A stretch of DNA of 64,000 nucleotides from Clostridiales bacterium (lineage in GTDB: Bacteria; Bacillota; Clostridia; Christensenellales; Aristaeellaceae): the NCBI GenBank assembly GCA_012523405.1, contig JAAYIN010000050.1:58989-122988 (forward strand), written 5' to 3'. This document shows, one piece after another, positions 18,172-27,151 of the stretch (its first letter is position 1; each line of letters begins with the position of its first letter). The notes under the pieces are model-generated. The model made no database searches. It saw only the letters and a program-made list of their open reading frames with translations, and was not told the origin of the DNA. A program made the position numbers and the translations under genes.

Positions 18172-19049
18172 TGACGAGTACGAACGCACGAAAGGTCAAC
18201 CCACCGCCTGTTCCGTTGCAGACGAGGGTGTTCCAGTTTCTTAAGTATTTGGTGCTGACGGTTGGATGTATGATCATTGCTGCACCGCTATACCTAACGG
18301 TGATTACCGCGCTAAAAACGCGCCAGGAGTCCACGGAGAACTTCTTTTCCTTGCCAACATCCTTTTATCTTGGCAACTTTCAAGAGGTCATCAATAAGCA
18401 AAACTACTTCACGTATCTTGGAAATACACTCTTTATCACGGTTGTTTCGCTGATACTGATGGCGATTGTGATTCCTTCATTATCCTATGCACTTGCGCGC
18501 AATATGCGTAAAAGCAAATTCTATCGATTCTCCTACATCTACTTGGTAATCGGTTTATTTGTTCCCTTTCAAGTGGTCATGGTGCCGCTGGTGAAGCTCG
18601 CAAGCAAGTTTAACCTGTCAAACATCTGGGGGCTGATTCTCTTTAACCTGATGTTTGCACTTCGAGACGGCGTATTCCTGTTCGTTGCCTATATTGATTC
18701 GGCGGTTCCGCTGGAATTGGAGGAGAGCGCACATATCGACGGTTGCAGCGTGTTTAGAACCTATGCATCTATTGTGTTTCCGCTTCTCAAACCAATGACC
18801 GTGACCATCCTGATTCTCAATGCATTGTCGGTTTGGAATGACTTTATGCTGCCATTGCTGCTGCTGAATAAGTCAAAGTCTAGCTGGACATTACAGTTGT
18901 TCCAGTACAACTTCAAAACAGCGTATACCTTCGACTACAATCTTGCGTTTGCATCGTTCTTGCTCTCCATGTTGCCGATCATGATCGTCTATATTTTCTC
19001 TCAAAAATATATTATTCAAGGATTGACAAACGGTGCAGTCAAAGGATGA
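18171..19049 (+). CDS. CUT1 ABC sugar permease, UgpE/LacG type
   Basis: The second channel subunit (292 aa). The ATG at 18171 overlaps the previous stop by one base and has AAGGAG upstream; a longer frame back to 18114 lies inside the preceding gene. The EAA loop reads ELEESAHIDGCSVFRTYASIVFP and the C-terminus is IIQGLTNGAVKG. It is followed 48 bases later by the metallo-hydrolase gene in the same direction, with no terminator between. Confidence 0.92.
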   Translation: MTSTNARKVNPPPVPLQTRVFQFLKYLVLTVGCMIIAAPLYLTVITALKTRQESTENFFSLPTSFYLGNFQEVINKQNYFTYLGNTLFITVVSLILMAIVIPSLSYALARNMRKSKFYRFSYIYLVIGLFVPFQVVMVPLVKLASKFNLSNIWGLILFNLMFALRDGVFLFVAYIDSAVPLELEESAHIDGCSVFRTYASIVFPLLKPMTVTILILNALSVWNDFMLPLLLLNKSKSSWTLQLFQYNFKTAYTFDYNLAFASFLLSMLPIMIVYIFSQKYIIQGLTNGAVKG

Positions 19050-19097
19050 TGATGTCCATTGCGATAGAAAATGAATTAATGGAAAGGATATTTGTTT

Positions 19098-19925
19098 ATG
19101 CGTATTCGTTATTTGGGAACAGCTGCGGCAGAAGGCTGGCCGGCACTGTTTTGTCAGTGCGAGGCATGCCGAAAGGCTGCAAGTCTTGGCGGGAAAAACA
19201 TCAGAACTCGCGCTCAGGCTGTGATTGATGAAAAAATCCTGATGGATTTTGGACCTGATACTTATCTGCATATGCTCCAGCAAGGACTTGATTTGCCAAG
19301 CATTCAAACGGTGCTTATTACGCATTCACATCAGGATCATTGCTATCCTCACGAGCTGCTGCTAAGGGGCGAACCCTATGCACATGGTGACCTTGGGGTG
19401 CTAACTGTCTATGGCTGTGCAGAGGTCAAGGCGAAATATGACGAGGCGGCCGGACAAAATGACAGCTCAAACTTTGAGCAGGTGGTTCGATTTGAAGAAG
19501 TGCATGAATTCATGCCTTTTGAAACCGCGGAAGGCTATCTGGTAACACCGCTGTTGGCGCGTCATAATCCACAGGAAAAATGCCTGATATATCTGGTTGA
19601 AAAAGACGGGAAAACGATCTTCTATGGACATGATTCAGGTATTTATCCGGAGGAAACATGGGAGTATTTGACAGGCAAGAAGATTGATTTAGTGAGCTTT
19701 GATTGCACGAACGTTCTGCATCCGGATGGTAACTATCACATGGGGATTCCTGCTGCACTTCAGGCGAGGGAAAGATTTATATCGATTGGGATTTGCAGCG
19801 AACAGACTCAATATGTGATTTCGCATTTCTCGCACAACGGTATACTCATGCATGACGAGATCAAAGCTGTGGGCGATCGTGAAAACCTCCTGACGGCTTG
19901 GGATGGTTTCTATGTCGATATTTAG
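19098..19925 (+). CDS. PhnP-like MBL-fold metallo-hydrolase
   Basis: A 275-aa metallo-beta-lactamase-fold protein. The N-terminus carries a Cys cluster, CQCEAC (Cys19, Cys21, Cys24), as in PhnP-type phosphodiesterases, which bind a structural zinc there. The active-site motif THSHQDH follows, and later GHDSGIYPEETW and SHFSHNG supply further metal ligands. The ATG at 19098 follows GAAAGGA. PhnP-type enzymes hydrolyse cyclic or linear phosphodiesters, but members of this subgroup beside sugar importers are uncharacterised to my knowledge. It sits between the importer and an organophosphate-type MFS carrier that overlaps its 3' end, suggesting a joint function on a phosphorylated or cyclic sugar derivative. 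Confidence 0.75.
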   Translation: MRIRYLGTAAAEGWPALFCQCEACRKAASLGGKNIRTRAQAVIDEKILMDFGPDTYLHMLQQGLDLPSIQTVLITHSHQDHCYPHELLLRGEPYAHGDLGVLTVYGCAEVKAKYDEAAGQNDSSNFEQVVRFEEVHEFMPFETAEGYLVTPLLARHNPQEKCLIYLVEKDGKTIFYGHDSGIYPEETWEYLTGKKIDLVSFDCTNVLHPDGNYHMGIPAALQARERFISIGICSEQTQYVISHFSHNGILMHDEIKAVGDRENLLTAWDGFYVDI

Positions 19926-21177
19926 ACGCCTGCACATTTGCCAAAGCAAACAGATCAATGTTCGTCAAAGGCAGATATTCATCATGTGCTGGATCATCTA
20001 TACACTCGCATATCTTGGGAGAAACAATCTCTCCGTTGCGATCACTGCACTTGAAACGAGCTTGAATATCAATAAAATGAGCGTGGCTATGTTAGGCACG
20101 CTATTTTATTGGTGCTATGCAGGCGGTAAGCTTGTGAGCGGATACTTCGGCGATTATGTGAACAATGAATACTTGTTGCTTGGGGCAACGCTTGTATCGG
20201 GGTTGAGCAACATTCTCATGGGATTTGTGACAGAGACATGGCTGCTGATGGTGGTTTGGAGCATCAACGGTTTTGCACAAAGTGCGCTGTGGTGTAATAT
20301 GATTCGGATCATCTCCAGATGGTTTGAGCAAGAAGCACAGGGTCGTCTGGTCATTTGGCTCTCCACATCAATGATAATGGGTTCGTTAATGGCTTATCTG
20401 GGCTGCGGGCTGCTGATTCAGGTGCTCCCATATCAGTTTAGCTTTATTTTACCTGGTGTTCTTCTGATCCTAGCTGGATTGGTATGGATGCTGCTTGGCG
20501 GCAATGATGCTAAGAGCGAGGGCTTCATAGTGGGCAAAAATGAAACAGCGATACAAGGACCAGAGAAGCCAAGCGGCAGTATAGGAACATTCATACTCTC
20601 CTCAGGGCTCTTGCTAATTACAGTTGCATGCTTGGCGCAGGGGATGGTTAAGGATTCCATTGGTCTATGGGGACCTGTGATGCTGGAGGAAACCTTCAAC
20701 ATTCCTGCAGGCACGTCAGCCGCTATGCTTTGGATGTTGCCGTTGTTTAACTTTGTGGGCATTATGGCCATTGGTTTTCTGCGGAAACATCGATTCAAAG
20801 ATGAACCCTTGGCAGCCATCTTCATGATCGCAAGCTTAGCGTGTTTGCAGGTGATGAGAATGACGGAAAATCAATGGGTGTATATCATCTCATTATGCAT
20901 GCTCAGTGCGCTGATGTATGGCGTGAATATACTATTGCTCACGCTGTACCCATTGCGTTTTGTTGCGCAGGGGAGAGTGAGTTTCGTTTCTGGATTCTTG
21001 GATGCGTCTGCGTATGTGGCGGCAGGTCTTGGTTCAATGATCCTTGCCAGTGTGCTAGATGGCGGGCATGGCTGGTCGCCCGTGTATCTGCTGTGGATGC
21101 TGATGACGGTGCTCAGCTTGGGCTTCCTAATGCTGATTGTCCATTTGCGAAAGCGCAAGGAACCAAGGAGTCGATAA
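19903..21177 (+). CDS. MFS transporter, GlpT/UhpT-like
   Basis: A 12-segment major facilitator protein of up to 424 aa. The first segment contains YTLAYLGRNNLSVAITALE, resembling the organophosphate:phosphate antiporter (OPA) branch. The gene overlaps the end of the metallo-hydrolase by 23 bases, so the two are translationally linked. An ATG at 19912 is an equally plausible start. The coupling to a phosphodiesterase-like enzyme hints that the carrier moves a sugar phosphate or related anion, but the substrate is inferred. It is the last gene of the 11-kb GH65 locus and ends at the terminator 21180-21214. Confidence 0.75.
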   Translation: MVSMSIFRRLHICQSKQINVRQRQIFIMCWIIYTLAYLGRNNLSVAITALETSLNINKMSVAMLGTLFYWCYAGGKLVSGYFGDYVNNEYLLLGATLVSGLSNILMGFVTETWLLMVVWSINGFAQSALWCNMIRIISRWFEQEAQGRLVIWLSTSMIMGSLMAYLGCGLLIQVLPYQFSFILPGVLLILAGLVWMLLGGNDAKSEGFIVGKNETAIQGPEKPSGSIGTFILSSGLLLITVACLAQGMVKDSIGLWGPVMLEETFNIPAGTSAAMLWMLPLFNFVGIMAIGFLRKHRFKDEPLAAIFMIASLACLQVMRMTENQWVYIISLCMLSALMYGVNILLLTLYPLRFVAQGRVSFVSGFLDASAYVAAGLGSMILASVLDGGHGWSPVYLLWMLMTVLSLGFLMLIVHLRKRKEPRSR

Positions 21178-21179
21178 TA

Positions 21180-21214
21180 AAAAACGTCTGTGACTAATTA
21201 GTCATAGACGTTTT
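21180..21214. terminator. Bidirectional terminator
   Basis: Hairpin ACGTCT-g-TGACTAATTAGTCA-t-AGACGT flanked by A6 and T6 runs. It terminates the plus-strand MFS gene and the minus-strand permease operon ending at 21238. Confidence 0.85.
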
Positions 21215-21237
21215 TTGTATGTGATGTTTCGATTGAA

Positions 21238-22113
21238 TTATCCCTTGACAGATGCTGTCACAACACCGTCAACGATGTATTTTTGCAGGAAGATAAAGAA
21301 GATAATCGAAGGCAGAACGGCAACAACCATGGCGGCGAGTGCGTAATGCCATTTGGTGTTGAGGAAGCCAACGAAGTTATACGCTGCCAAAACGAGCGTC
21401 TTTGACTTCATAGAACCGTTGACCATCAGCAGGGGAAGGAGGAAGTCATTCCATATCCACATGACATCAAGCACCGCGACAGTGGCCGTTACGGGCTTTA
21501 GAATCGGGAAGATGATGCGGCTGTAGGTGGTGAAGGTGGTCGCGCCGTCCATCATCGCGCTCTCATCAATTTCGCCGGGGATGCTCTTCATGAAATTATA
21601 GTAGATGAAGGTCGCCATTGATGCGCCAAATCCCCAGTACTGAATGCCAAGACCCACTTTGCTGCCTGATAAGCCCAATATGCTCATTTCTTTGAGCAAT
21701 GTGATCATGATCGTCTGAAACGGAATCAGCATGGGGATGATGATGATTGAATGGATCAGCTTTGTATATTTGGTCTTTCTGCGGTCTAGGATATAGGCCG
21801 CCATGGATGAAATGACCAAAATACCCAGAATGCCGATTGTTGTGATCGTCACATTATTCCAGAACAAATTGAAGTAATCCATCTTTTTGATGACGTAGGT
21901 GAAGTTGTCAAACGTGAAATTGACAGGGAGAGCCAGCACATTGGTTAGAATCTCTTTGAAGGGCTTGAAGGAGTTGATGACCATCAGAAAAACAGGGTAG
22001 ATGTAAAGGAGTGCAACGAGCGTCAGAAAGAAATAGAATATCACTCGCTTCGCTTTTCTTTTCATCACATAAGCCGTATGCTGTTTTCTGCTGCGTTCTA
22101 CTTTATTGATCAT
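21238..22113 (-). CDS. CUT1 ABC sugar permease, UgpE/LacG type
   Basis: The second permease (291 aa) of the minus-strand importer. It has six membrane segments starting with VIFYFFLTLVALLYIYPVFL. The EAA loop is EIDESAMMDGATTFTTYSRIIFP and the C-terminus is YIVDGVVTASVKG. The start overlaps the preceding permease stop by four bases (ATGA). It is the last gene of the operon, ending at the bidirectional terminator; no glycosidase or ATPase gene is in this operon. Confidence 0.92.
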   Translation of the reverse strand: MINKVERSRKQHTAYVMKRKAKRVIFYFFLTLVALLYIYPVFLMVINSFKPFKEILTNVLALPVNFTFDNFTYVIKKMDYFNLFWNNVTITTIGILGILVISSMAAYILDRRKTKYTKLIHSIIIIPMLIPFQTIMITLLKEMSILGLSGSKVGLGIQYWGFGASMATFIYYNFMKSIPGEIDESAMMDGATTFTTYSRIIFPILKPVTATVAVLDVMWIWNDFLLPLLMVNGSMKSKTLVLAAYNFVGFLNTKWHYALAAMVVAVLPSIIFFIFLQKYIVDGVVTASVKG

Positions 22114-23009
22114 AGGTCAACATCTCTCCTTTCAAAGATTTTCAGCACGAGCTGCGTAAGAATCAACACGAGCACGAAATAAACCAGTGCCTTCGCAGAG
22201 CCTAGGCCATAGCGGTTGTTTTGAAATGCTTCGCGGTAGATATCAAGCGTTGCGCTATAAGTTGATCCGCCGGGACCGCCTTTGGTCAGCGCCTGAATGA
22301 TGTCAAATACTTTTAGAGAATTGGTGACTGCCATAAAGATGCAGGTGGTGATGGATGGACCCAGAAGCGGCAATGTGACCCTGAAAAAACACTGGCTTCC
22401 GGTTGCGCCATCGATGCTTGCCGCTTCCAGCACTTCGGTAGAAACCGACTTGAGTCCGGCAATATATAGGACGATGTAAAAGCCCAGTGATTGCCAAACA
22501 CCTACAAATAGAACCGACCAGAATGCGAGCTTGTCATCGCCAAGCCAGCTCAATGCCCAGATATTCCATCCAGTGAATTCATAGAGCTTCTCAAAGCCCT
22601 GTGTAAAAATGAATTTCCAGATAAAGCCTACGATAATCATGCTCATGATATAGGGCACGAAGAACATGCCTCTGAGGAAATTGGCAAGTCGAAACTTTTT
22701 TGAAAGCGCTACGGCAATACCGAGTGCGAAGATATTGGTAAAGACAACAAATAGCATTGTGTATTTTCCTGTGAATGCAATCGCATTCAAAAACTCAGGA
22801 CTACCAGAAGAGAAAATTGTTTTGAAATTTTCAAGACCAATAAAAATCGGTGTCTTGGAAATGCCATTCCACTCTGTAAGAGAATAATAGCCAGCCATAA
22901 CAAATGGAATATAAATAACAATGATGACACAGATCAGCGCGGGAAGCGTAAAAAGCAGTGTTTCCTTGAGTGCGTTTTGCGAAATGGCACTTTTGTTATT
23001 TCTGCGCAC
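22110..23009 (-). CDS. CUT1 ABC sugar permease, UgpA/LacF type
   Basis: The first permease (299 aa) of the minus-strand importer. GGAGGGATTGCC precedes a GTG start at 23009. TM1 is TLLFTLPALICVIIVIYIPFVM, and the EAA loop is EVLEAASIDGATGSQCFFRVTLP. It pairs with the 21238-22113 product and follows the binding-protein gene after 105 bases that contain a hairpin. Confidence 0.92.
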   Translation of the reverse strand: MRRNNKSAISQNALKETLLFTLPALICVIIVIYIPFVMAGYYSLTEWNGISKTPIFIGLENFKTIFSSGSPEFLNAIAFTGKYTMLFVVFTNIFALGIAVALSKKFRLANFLRGMFFVPYIMSMIIVGFIWKFIFTQGFEKLYEFTGWNIWALSWLGDDKLAFWSVLFVGVWQSLGFYIVLYIAGLKSVSTEVLEAASIDGATGSQCFFRVTLPLLGPSITTCIFMAVTNSLKVFDIIQALTKGGPGGSTYSATLDIYREAFQNNRYGLGSAKALVYFVLVLILTQLVLKIFERRDVDL

Positions 23010-23051
23010 GGCAATCCCTCCTTACGATAGATTCGATGTGAATTCTTGAAT

Positions 23052-23089
23052 ACAGGCCACGCCATATCCAAAGATACAGCGTGGCCTGT
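23052..23089 (-). terminator. Intercistronic hairpin between binding protein and permeases
   Basis: A perfect 11-bp stem ACAGGCCACGC / GCGTGGCCTGT with a 16-base loop, on the minus-strand transcript. It is the third example in this window of a hairpin directly after a CUT1 binding-protein gene. Confidence 0.6.
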
Positions 23090-23114
23090 GGTTTTGCTTA
23101 TGATAGCAAGCTGA

Positions 23115-24350
23115 TTACTTTGTGCCGTCCAGATCCATCCATTTTGCTTCGATCTGTGCACAAGCCTCGTCCTTGGTGACGTTGCCGCCGATGTAGGACT
23201 GCAAGATCACGCCGCAAGCCTCGTGGAAAGAGTCGGTGGAATATACGATGGAAACTGCGCCTGCGCCCTTTTCAGCCTCGAGCACTTGGCCCTGCTTTAC
23301 AACTTCTTTGTCAGGAGCTGCTGCATCTACGACTGGAGGAATAACGCCTGCAACATTGGTGAACCATGCCTTGCCGTAATCGCTGGTGTACCACCAGTTA
23401 ACGAAGTCAAGAACGTCCTGCAACACTGCAGAATCCTTGTTGATACGGAGTGCTTGGTCAGAGCCTGCAATGATCATGCAATCTGCAGGATCTTCGCTTA
23501 CGGGATAGCCGTTGAAGCCGAGTTGGAATGCATCATCAATTGCGAGAATGTCATCTTCAACCCATGCGCCTTGGCCAAGGATCATAGCTGCTTTGCCAGT
23601 GCCGATTGCGGCTTCTTCGCCAGCAAGGTCGCACTCTAGGGGCTTTGCATCGCCGTACTTAACAACGAGATCAATGAAATTGAAGAAGTTGTCATAAATC
23701 ATGGGATGATCGGAGATCGTGGACTCGCCGGCAACGATGGAGTTAACAATCGCTTCGGAATCGCCAGCAGCGTTTACGAAATGCTGCATGACATGCTTGT
23801 ACACCCACCACTCAGCAAAGCCGGTGGAGAAGGGAGTGTAGCCAGCTGCGGAGATTGCTTCGCAGGCTTTTTCAAGCTCTGAGAAGGTGGTGGGGAACTC
23901 AAGGCCGACTTCTTCGAAGATTGCCTTGTTGTAGATGATACCAAAGTAGTTGCCCTTGATGGGGAAACCGTGAACTTCTTCGCCGTACATCATAACGCTC
24001 TTGACAGGATCTGTCATAGCGGCTGCTGCAGCTTCTGCTGAGAAGTCATAGGAGTAATCCAGATAAGAAACGATTTCCTTACCAGAAGTGGTTGCGAAGA
24101 TGTCAGGGCATTCGCCTGCGTTAATCTTGGTCTTTAATAGAGTTGGATAGTCATTCTGTGTGGTTTCATAGTTGATGGTTACATTCGGAGCAACCTCTTT
24201 ATAAGCTGCGATCAATTCTTCAACTGCATCAGCATACTCGGGAGAGTTGATGAACATGTAGATTTCTGCCGAATCATCCGCAAAAGCGGCGGTGGAAATC
24301 ATGGTCAACATCATAGATACCATTAGTAACATTGCAATAAACTTCTTCAT
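23115..24350 (-). CDS. CUT1 ABC transporter sugar-binding protein
   Basis: A family-1 solute-binding protein (411 aa). Residues 1-24 form a signal peptide ending AFA|DD, type I, with no Cys at the site. The mature protein has KTKINAGECPDIFATTSG and NYFGIIYNKAIFEEVGLEFP, the usual ligand-lobe segments. The ATG follows GGAGGTAG. It diverges from the kinase/regulator pair at 24599, which probably senses its ligand and controls it. No enzyme in the operon hints at the ligand; a GH36-GH127 operon lies just beyond the regulator. Confidence 0.88.
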   Translation of the reverse strand: MKKFIAMLLMVSMMLTMISTAAFADDSAEIYMFINSPEYADAVEELIAAYKEVAPNVTINYETTQNDYPTLLKTKINAGECPDIFATTSGKEIVSYLDYSYDFSAEAAAAAMTDPVKSVMMYGEEVHGFPIKGNYFGIIYNKAIFEEVGLEFPTTFSELEKACEAISAAGYTPFSTGFAEWWVYKHVMQHFVNAAGDSEAIVNSIVAGESTISDHPMIYDNFFNFIDLVVKYGDAKPLECDLAGEEAAIGTGKAAMILGQGAWVEDDILAIDDAFQLGFNGYPVSEDPADCMIIAGSDQALRINKDSAVLQDVLDFVNWWYTSDYGKAWFTNVAGVIPPVVDAAAPDKEVVKQGQVLEAEKGAGAVSIVYSTDSFHEACGVILQSYIGGNVTKDEACAQIEAKWMDLDGTK

Positions 24351-24598
24351 TGTCCTACCTCCATTTAATTTTTAAACAAGGGATTTTTTCATTCCCTAAT
24401 CATATTTACATTGTACCTCATCGTTTTCACTTATAAAAGGTAAAATGTTAAACGAAAATATGCATAATTGTGCACTGTTTCATGGCATGACTGGAAAAAT
24501 GTTTACCAAAAGGCTATAATTATCGGGAAAACATGCGTAAAAATATGCGGGAATTGTATATTTGGTGTATAATGATGAAAAATGAGTAGAAGGTATGA

Positions 24599-26386
24599 TT
24601 GTGCATGCATAATAGAGTAACGAAGAGATTTCGAATGTGGAGAAACCATACGACGATTCAGCGTCAGCTCAGCATACTGGTGAGCTTGTCGGTTGCGGTG
24701 GTCATGATGCTGATGGTTGTGTATAACTATCTTGCACAGGCAAACTCCAATAAAGAACAGCAGATATCTGCTATGAGCCGCGTGCTTGAACTGGAACGTC
24801 AGCAACTAGATGATTACATTTCTGAATTGCGTACCTTTTCTTTGCAGCTGCGCAACAATTCGGAGTTCATGAGCATTCTGACTCAAACAACACCGCTTGA
24901 CTACGAGCAGCGCCAAATTATTGAGAATGCGCTCAAGGCCATTTTCTATTCCAGACGGGACCTGTTGACGTATGATTTGTATCTGATCAATATCGATACT
25001 TGCTTTTCCATGAACTCGAAGCTTCGTAAAGTGAGTACAAGTGAAAATATCACTGCGCTGAATTTCGCAGGCTATGATCAATTTACGTCAAAGCCCGATT
25101 TTTGCAGCATCATGCAGGATGAAGGCGATGGATTCTTATCCATTACGCGTGGTATTGTGAACTCCCCGCAGGATACATTGCTTGCGGTTGTACGATTTAC
25201 CGTGAATGATGATATTATCAGCTCCATGTCCCAAAGCCATATCGCTCAAGGTGAATATCTTTGCTTGGTGGACGAGCGGGAGAATATATATTACTCGGGC
25301 ATTGATTTGGATAGCGAATCGATGCCTTCGCGGCTCACGGATCTATCGGTTGAATCCAGTAGCTTTTCCACAAAGATCAATGGCATAGATATGCTTTGCA
25401 TCAGTGCAAAAAGCAATTATAGCCTCTATTTGGCAGCTTTAAAACCCAAGGCGGTTATCAATGCCTATCTGAATACTACCCGAAATCTTTCCATTGTACT
25501 GGGCATTGCGTTGGCGATGTTTGCGATGCTGTTGGTCATCTATTGGGTGAGATTCATCACCACACCGCTGTCTGAATTGGCGCATCGCCTGCGTAGTGTC
25601 GGATCAGGAAACTTCAAAACAAAAGCGCATTTGGAAGGCAGTTACGAGATTATCGGGCTTTCTGAGGACGTCAACAATATGATCGAGAGCGTTAATACGC
25701 TGATTGAAAGCACCTATATCGCCGAACTCAACGAACGAACGGCAAAGCTCGTTGCGCTTGAAGCGCAAATGAACCCGCATTTCCTCTTTAACACATTGCA
25801 GGCCATCTCAACCCAAGCGATTGTCAACAAACAGGAGGGAATCTACAAAATGGTCACAGCGCTGGCGGGGATTTTGCGCTATACCATTCGCGGCGGCAAT
25901 CTCACAACGCTTGATACAGAACTGGATAACATAGAGAAATACCTGATGCTCCAGCAGGCGCGTTTTGGGGATAAGCTGACCTATGAGCTAATCGTGGACG
26001 CAGGGCTTCGCGAATTGAATGTTCCCAAGCTTGGCGTGCTGTCGCTTGCGGAAAACTCCATTGTGCATGGCTTCACCAATGATGTGGATACCATACATGT
26101 TAAAATACAATGCTCGGTTCTGCATAGCAATGTCTATCTTTCTGTTAGTGACAGCGGATACGGAATTCGTCCTGACAAGATAGAGGAATTACGGGTGGCG
26201 CTTGATAAGCCGACCACATTCAATCCACAAAACATCGGGCTCACAAATCTTGCGAGTCGCCTCAAACTATTGTACAATGGATCTGCTAGAATAAAAATAA
26301 CGAGCTCGGATGCTCCGCGTCAAACCAAAATCACTATGATAATTCCATTGGAGGTAATGAAGAATGTTCAAAGTACTGATCATTGA
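24599..26386 (+). CDS. YesM-type sensor histidine kinase
   Basis: A membrane sensor kinase (about 593-595 aa). TM1 is about residues 25-46, a long extracytoplasmic loop spans 47-295, and TM2 about 297-318. HAMP (TTPLSELAHRLRSVGSGNF) is followed by the kinase core with His394 in EAQMNPHFLFN, N-box LSLAENSIVHG and G-box SGYGIRP. Either the TTG at 24599 or the ATG at 24605 may be the start; both are downstream of GAAGG. The response regulator start overlaps its end by 23 bases. It is divergent from the binding-protein gene at 24350, its likely target. Confidence 0.88.
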   Translation: MCMHNRVTKRFRMWRNHTTIQRQLSILVSLSVAVVMMLMVVYNYLAQANSNKEQQISAMSRVLELERQQLDDYISELRTFSLQLRNNSEFMSILTQTTPLDYEQRQIIENALKAIFYSRRDLLTYDLYLINIDTCFSMNSKLRKVSTSENITALNFAGYDQFTSKPDFCSIMQDEGDGFLSITRGIVNSPQDTLLAVVRFTVNDDIISSMSQSHIAQGEYLCLVDERENIYYSGIDLDSESMPSRLTDLSVESSSFSTKINGIDMLCISAKSNYSLYLAALKPKAVINAYLNTTRNLSIVLGIALAMFAMLLVIYWVRFITTPLSELAHRLRSVGSGNFKTKAHLEGSYEIIGLSEDVNNMIESVNTLIESTYIAELNERTAKLVALEAQMNPHFLFNTLQAISTQAIVNKQEGIYKMVTALAGILRYTIRGGNLTTLDTELDNIEKYLMLQQARFGDKLTYELIVDAGLRELNVPKLGVLSLAENSIVHGFTNDVDTIHVKIQCSVLHSNVYLSVSDSGYGIRPDKIEELRVALDKPTTFNPQNIGLTNLASRLKLLYNGSARIKITSSDAPRQTKITMIIPLEVMKNVQSTDH

Positions 26387-27098
26387 CGATGAAATGCCCA
26401 TCCATGTTGCGCTTCAATCGCTGATTGATTGGGAAAATCTCCATGCGCATGAACCGTATTCCGCATACAATGGAAAAGAAGCACTGGAACTGATGGAACG
26501 CCTGAATCCGGATATCGTGTTTGTTGATATGAACATGCCTGTGATGAATGGCAAAGATTTTTTAGCATCAGCCAGTGGACTCTACCCAGAAAGTCAGTTT
26601 ATTGTCATCAGTGGATATGACGATTTTGAATATGCACATGCTGCAATTAAGTATAATGTCGTTGATTATCTCCTCAAACCGCTGGATCGTGATGAAATTA
26701 TGAAGGCGCTAAAGGTTGCCATTGATCGTCTGCCTGAGGATAGCCTAGATGCGAATGAACTCACCCCTACAGAGATCATCGCAACGGTTCGTGATTATAT
26801 TGATCGCAATTATCAAAGGGATATCTCCATTAAGGAGCTAACGGATAAATTCTATTTTAGCAAGGAATACCTGAGCAGACTATTTCGCGAGGAATATGGC
26901 TGTCCGATTTATGAATATGTGCTCAAAGTTCGCTTGGAGAAAGCAAGAGAATATCTAATGAATCCCAATATGCAAATCCAGGAAATATCTGACAAGCTGG
27001 GCTATAGCAATGCCAATTACTTCGGGAAAGCGTTTAGGCGGCGCTACGGTGTCACACCATCAGAATTTCGAAAAGCTTTGCCGAATGATAAAAATTGA
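26364..27098 (+). CDS. AraC-type response regulator, short form
   Basis: A 244-aa two-component regulator. The receiver has Asp8/Asp9, phospho-acceptor Asp55 in VFVDMNMP and Lys105 in YLLKPLDRD. A C-terminal AraC double helix-turn-helix follows (ISIKELTDKFYFSKEYLSRLFR and MQIQEISDKLGYSNANYFGKAFRRRYG). Unlike the 507-aa paralogue at 14281 it has almost no linker between the two domains. GGAGG lies ten bases before the ATG, inside the kinase gene. It probably regulates the divergent importer operon (24350-21238). Confidence 0.9.
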   Translation: MFKVLIIDDEMPIHVALQSLIDWENLHAHEPYSAYNGKEALELMERLNPDIVFVDMNMPVMNGKDFLASASGLYPESQFIVISGYDDFEYAHAAIKYNVVDYLLKPLDRDEIMKALKVAIDRLPEDSLDANELTPTEIIATVRDYIDRNYQRDISIKELTDKFYFSKEYLSRLFREEYGCPIYEYVLKVRLEKAREYLMNPNMQIQEISDKLGYSNANYFGKAFRRRYGVTPSEFRKALPNDKN

Positions 27099-27104
27099 TA
27101 GATA

Positions 27105-27142
27105 AAACGGCTCGGACGTGAGTGTTCACATCCGAGCCGTTT
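27105..27142. terminator. Bidirectional terminator
   Basis: Stem AAACGGCTCGGA / TCCGAGCCGTTT (27105-27116 with 27131-27142) plus an inner GTG/CAC. It separates the plus-strand regulator gene from the converging GH127 gene. Confidence 0.85.
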
Positions 27143-27151
27143 GTTTTATGT

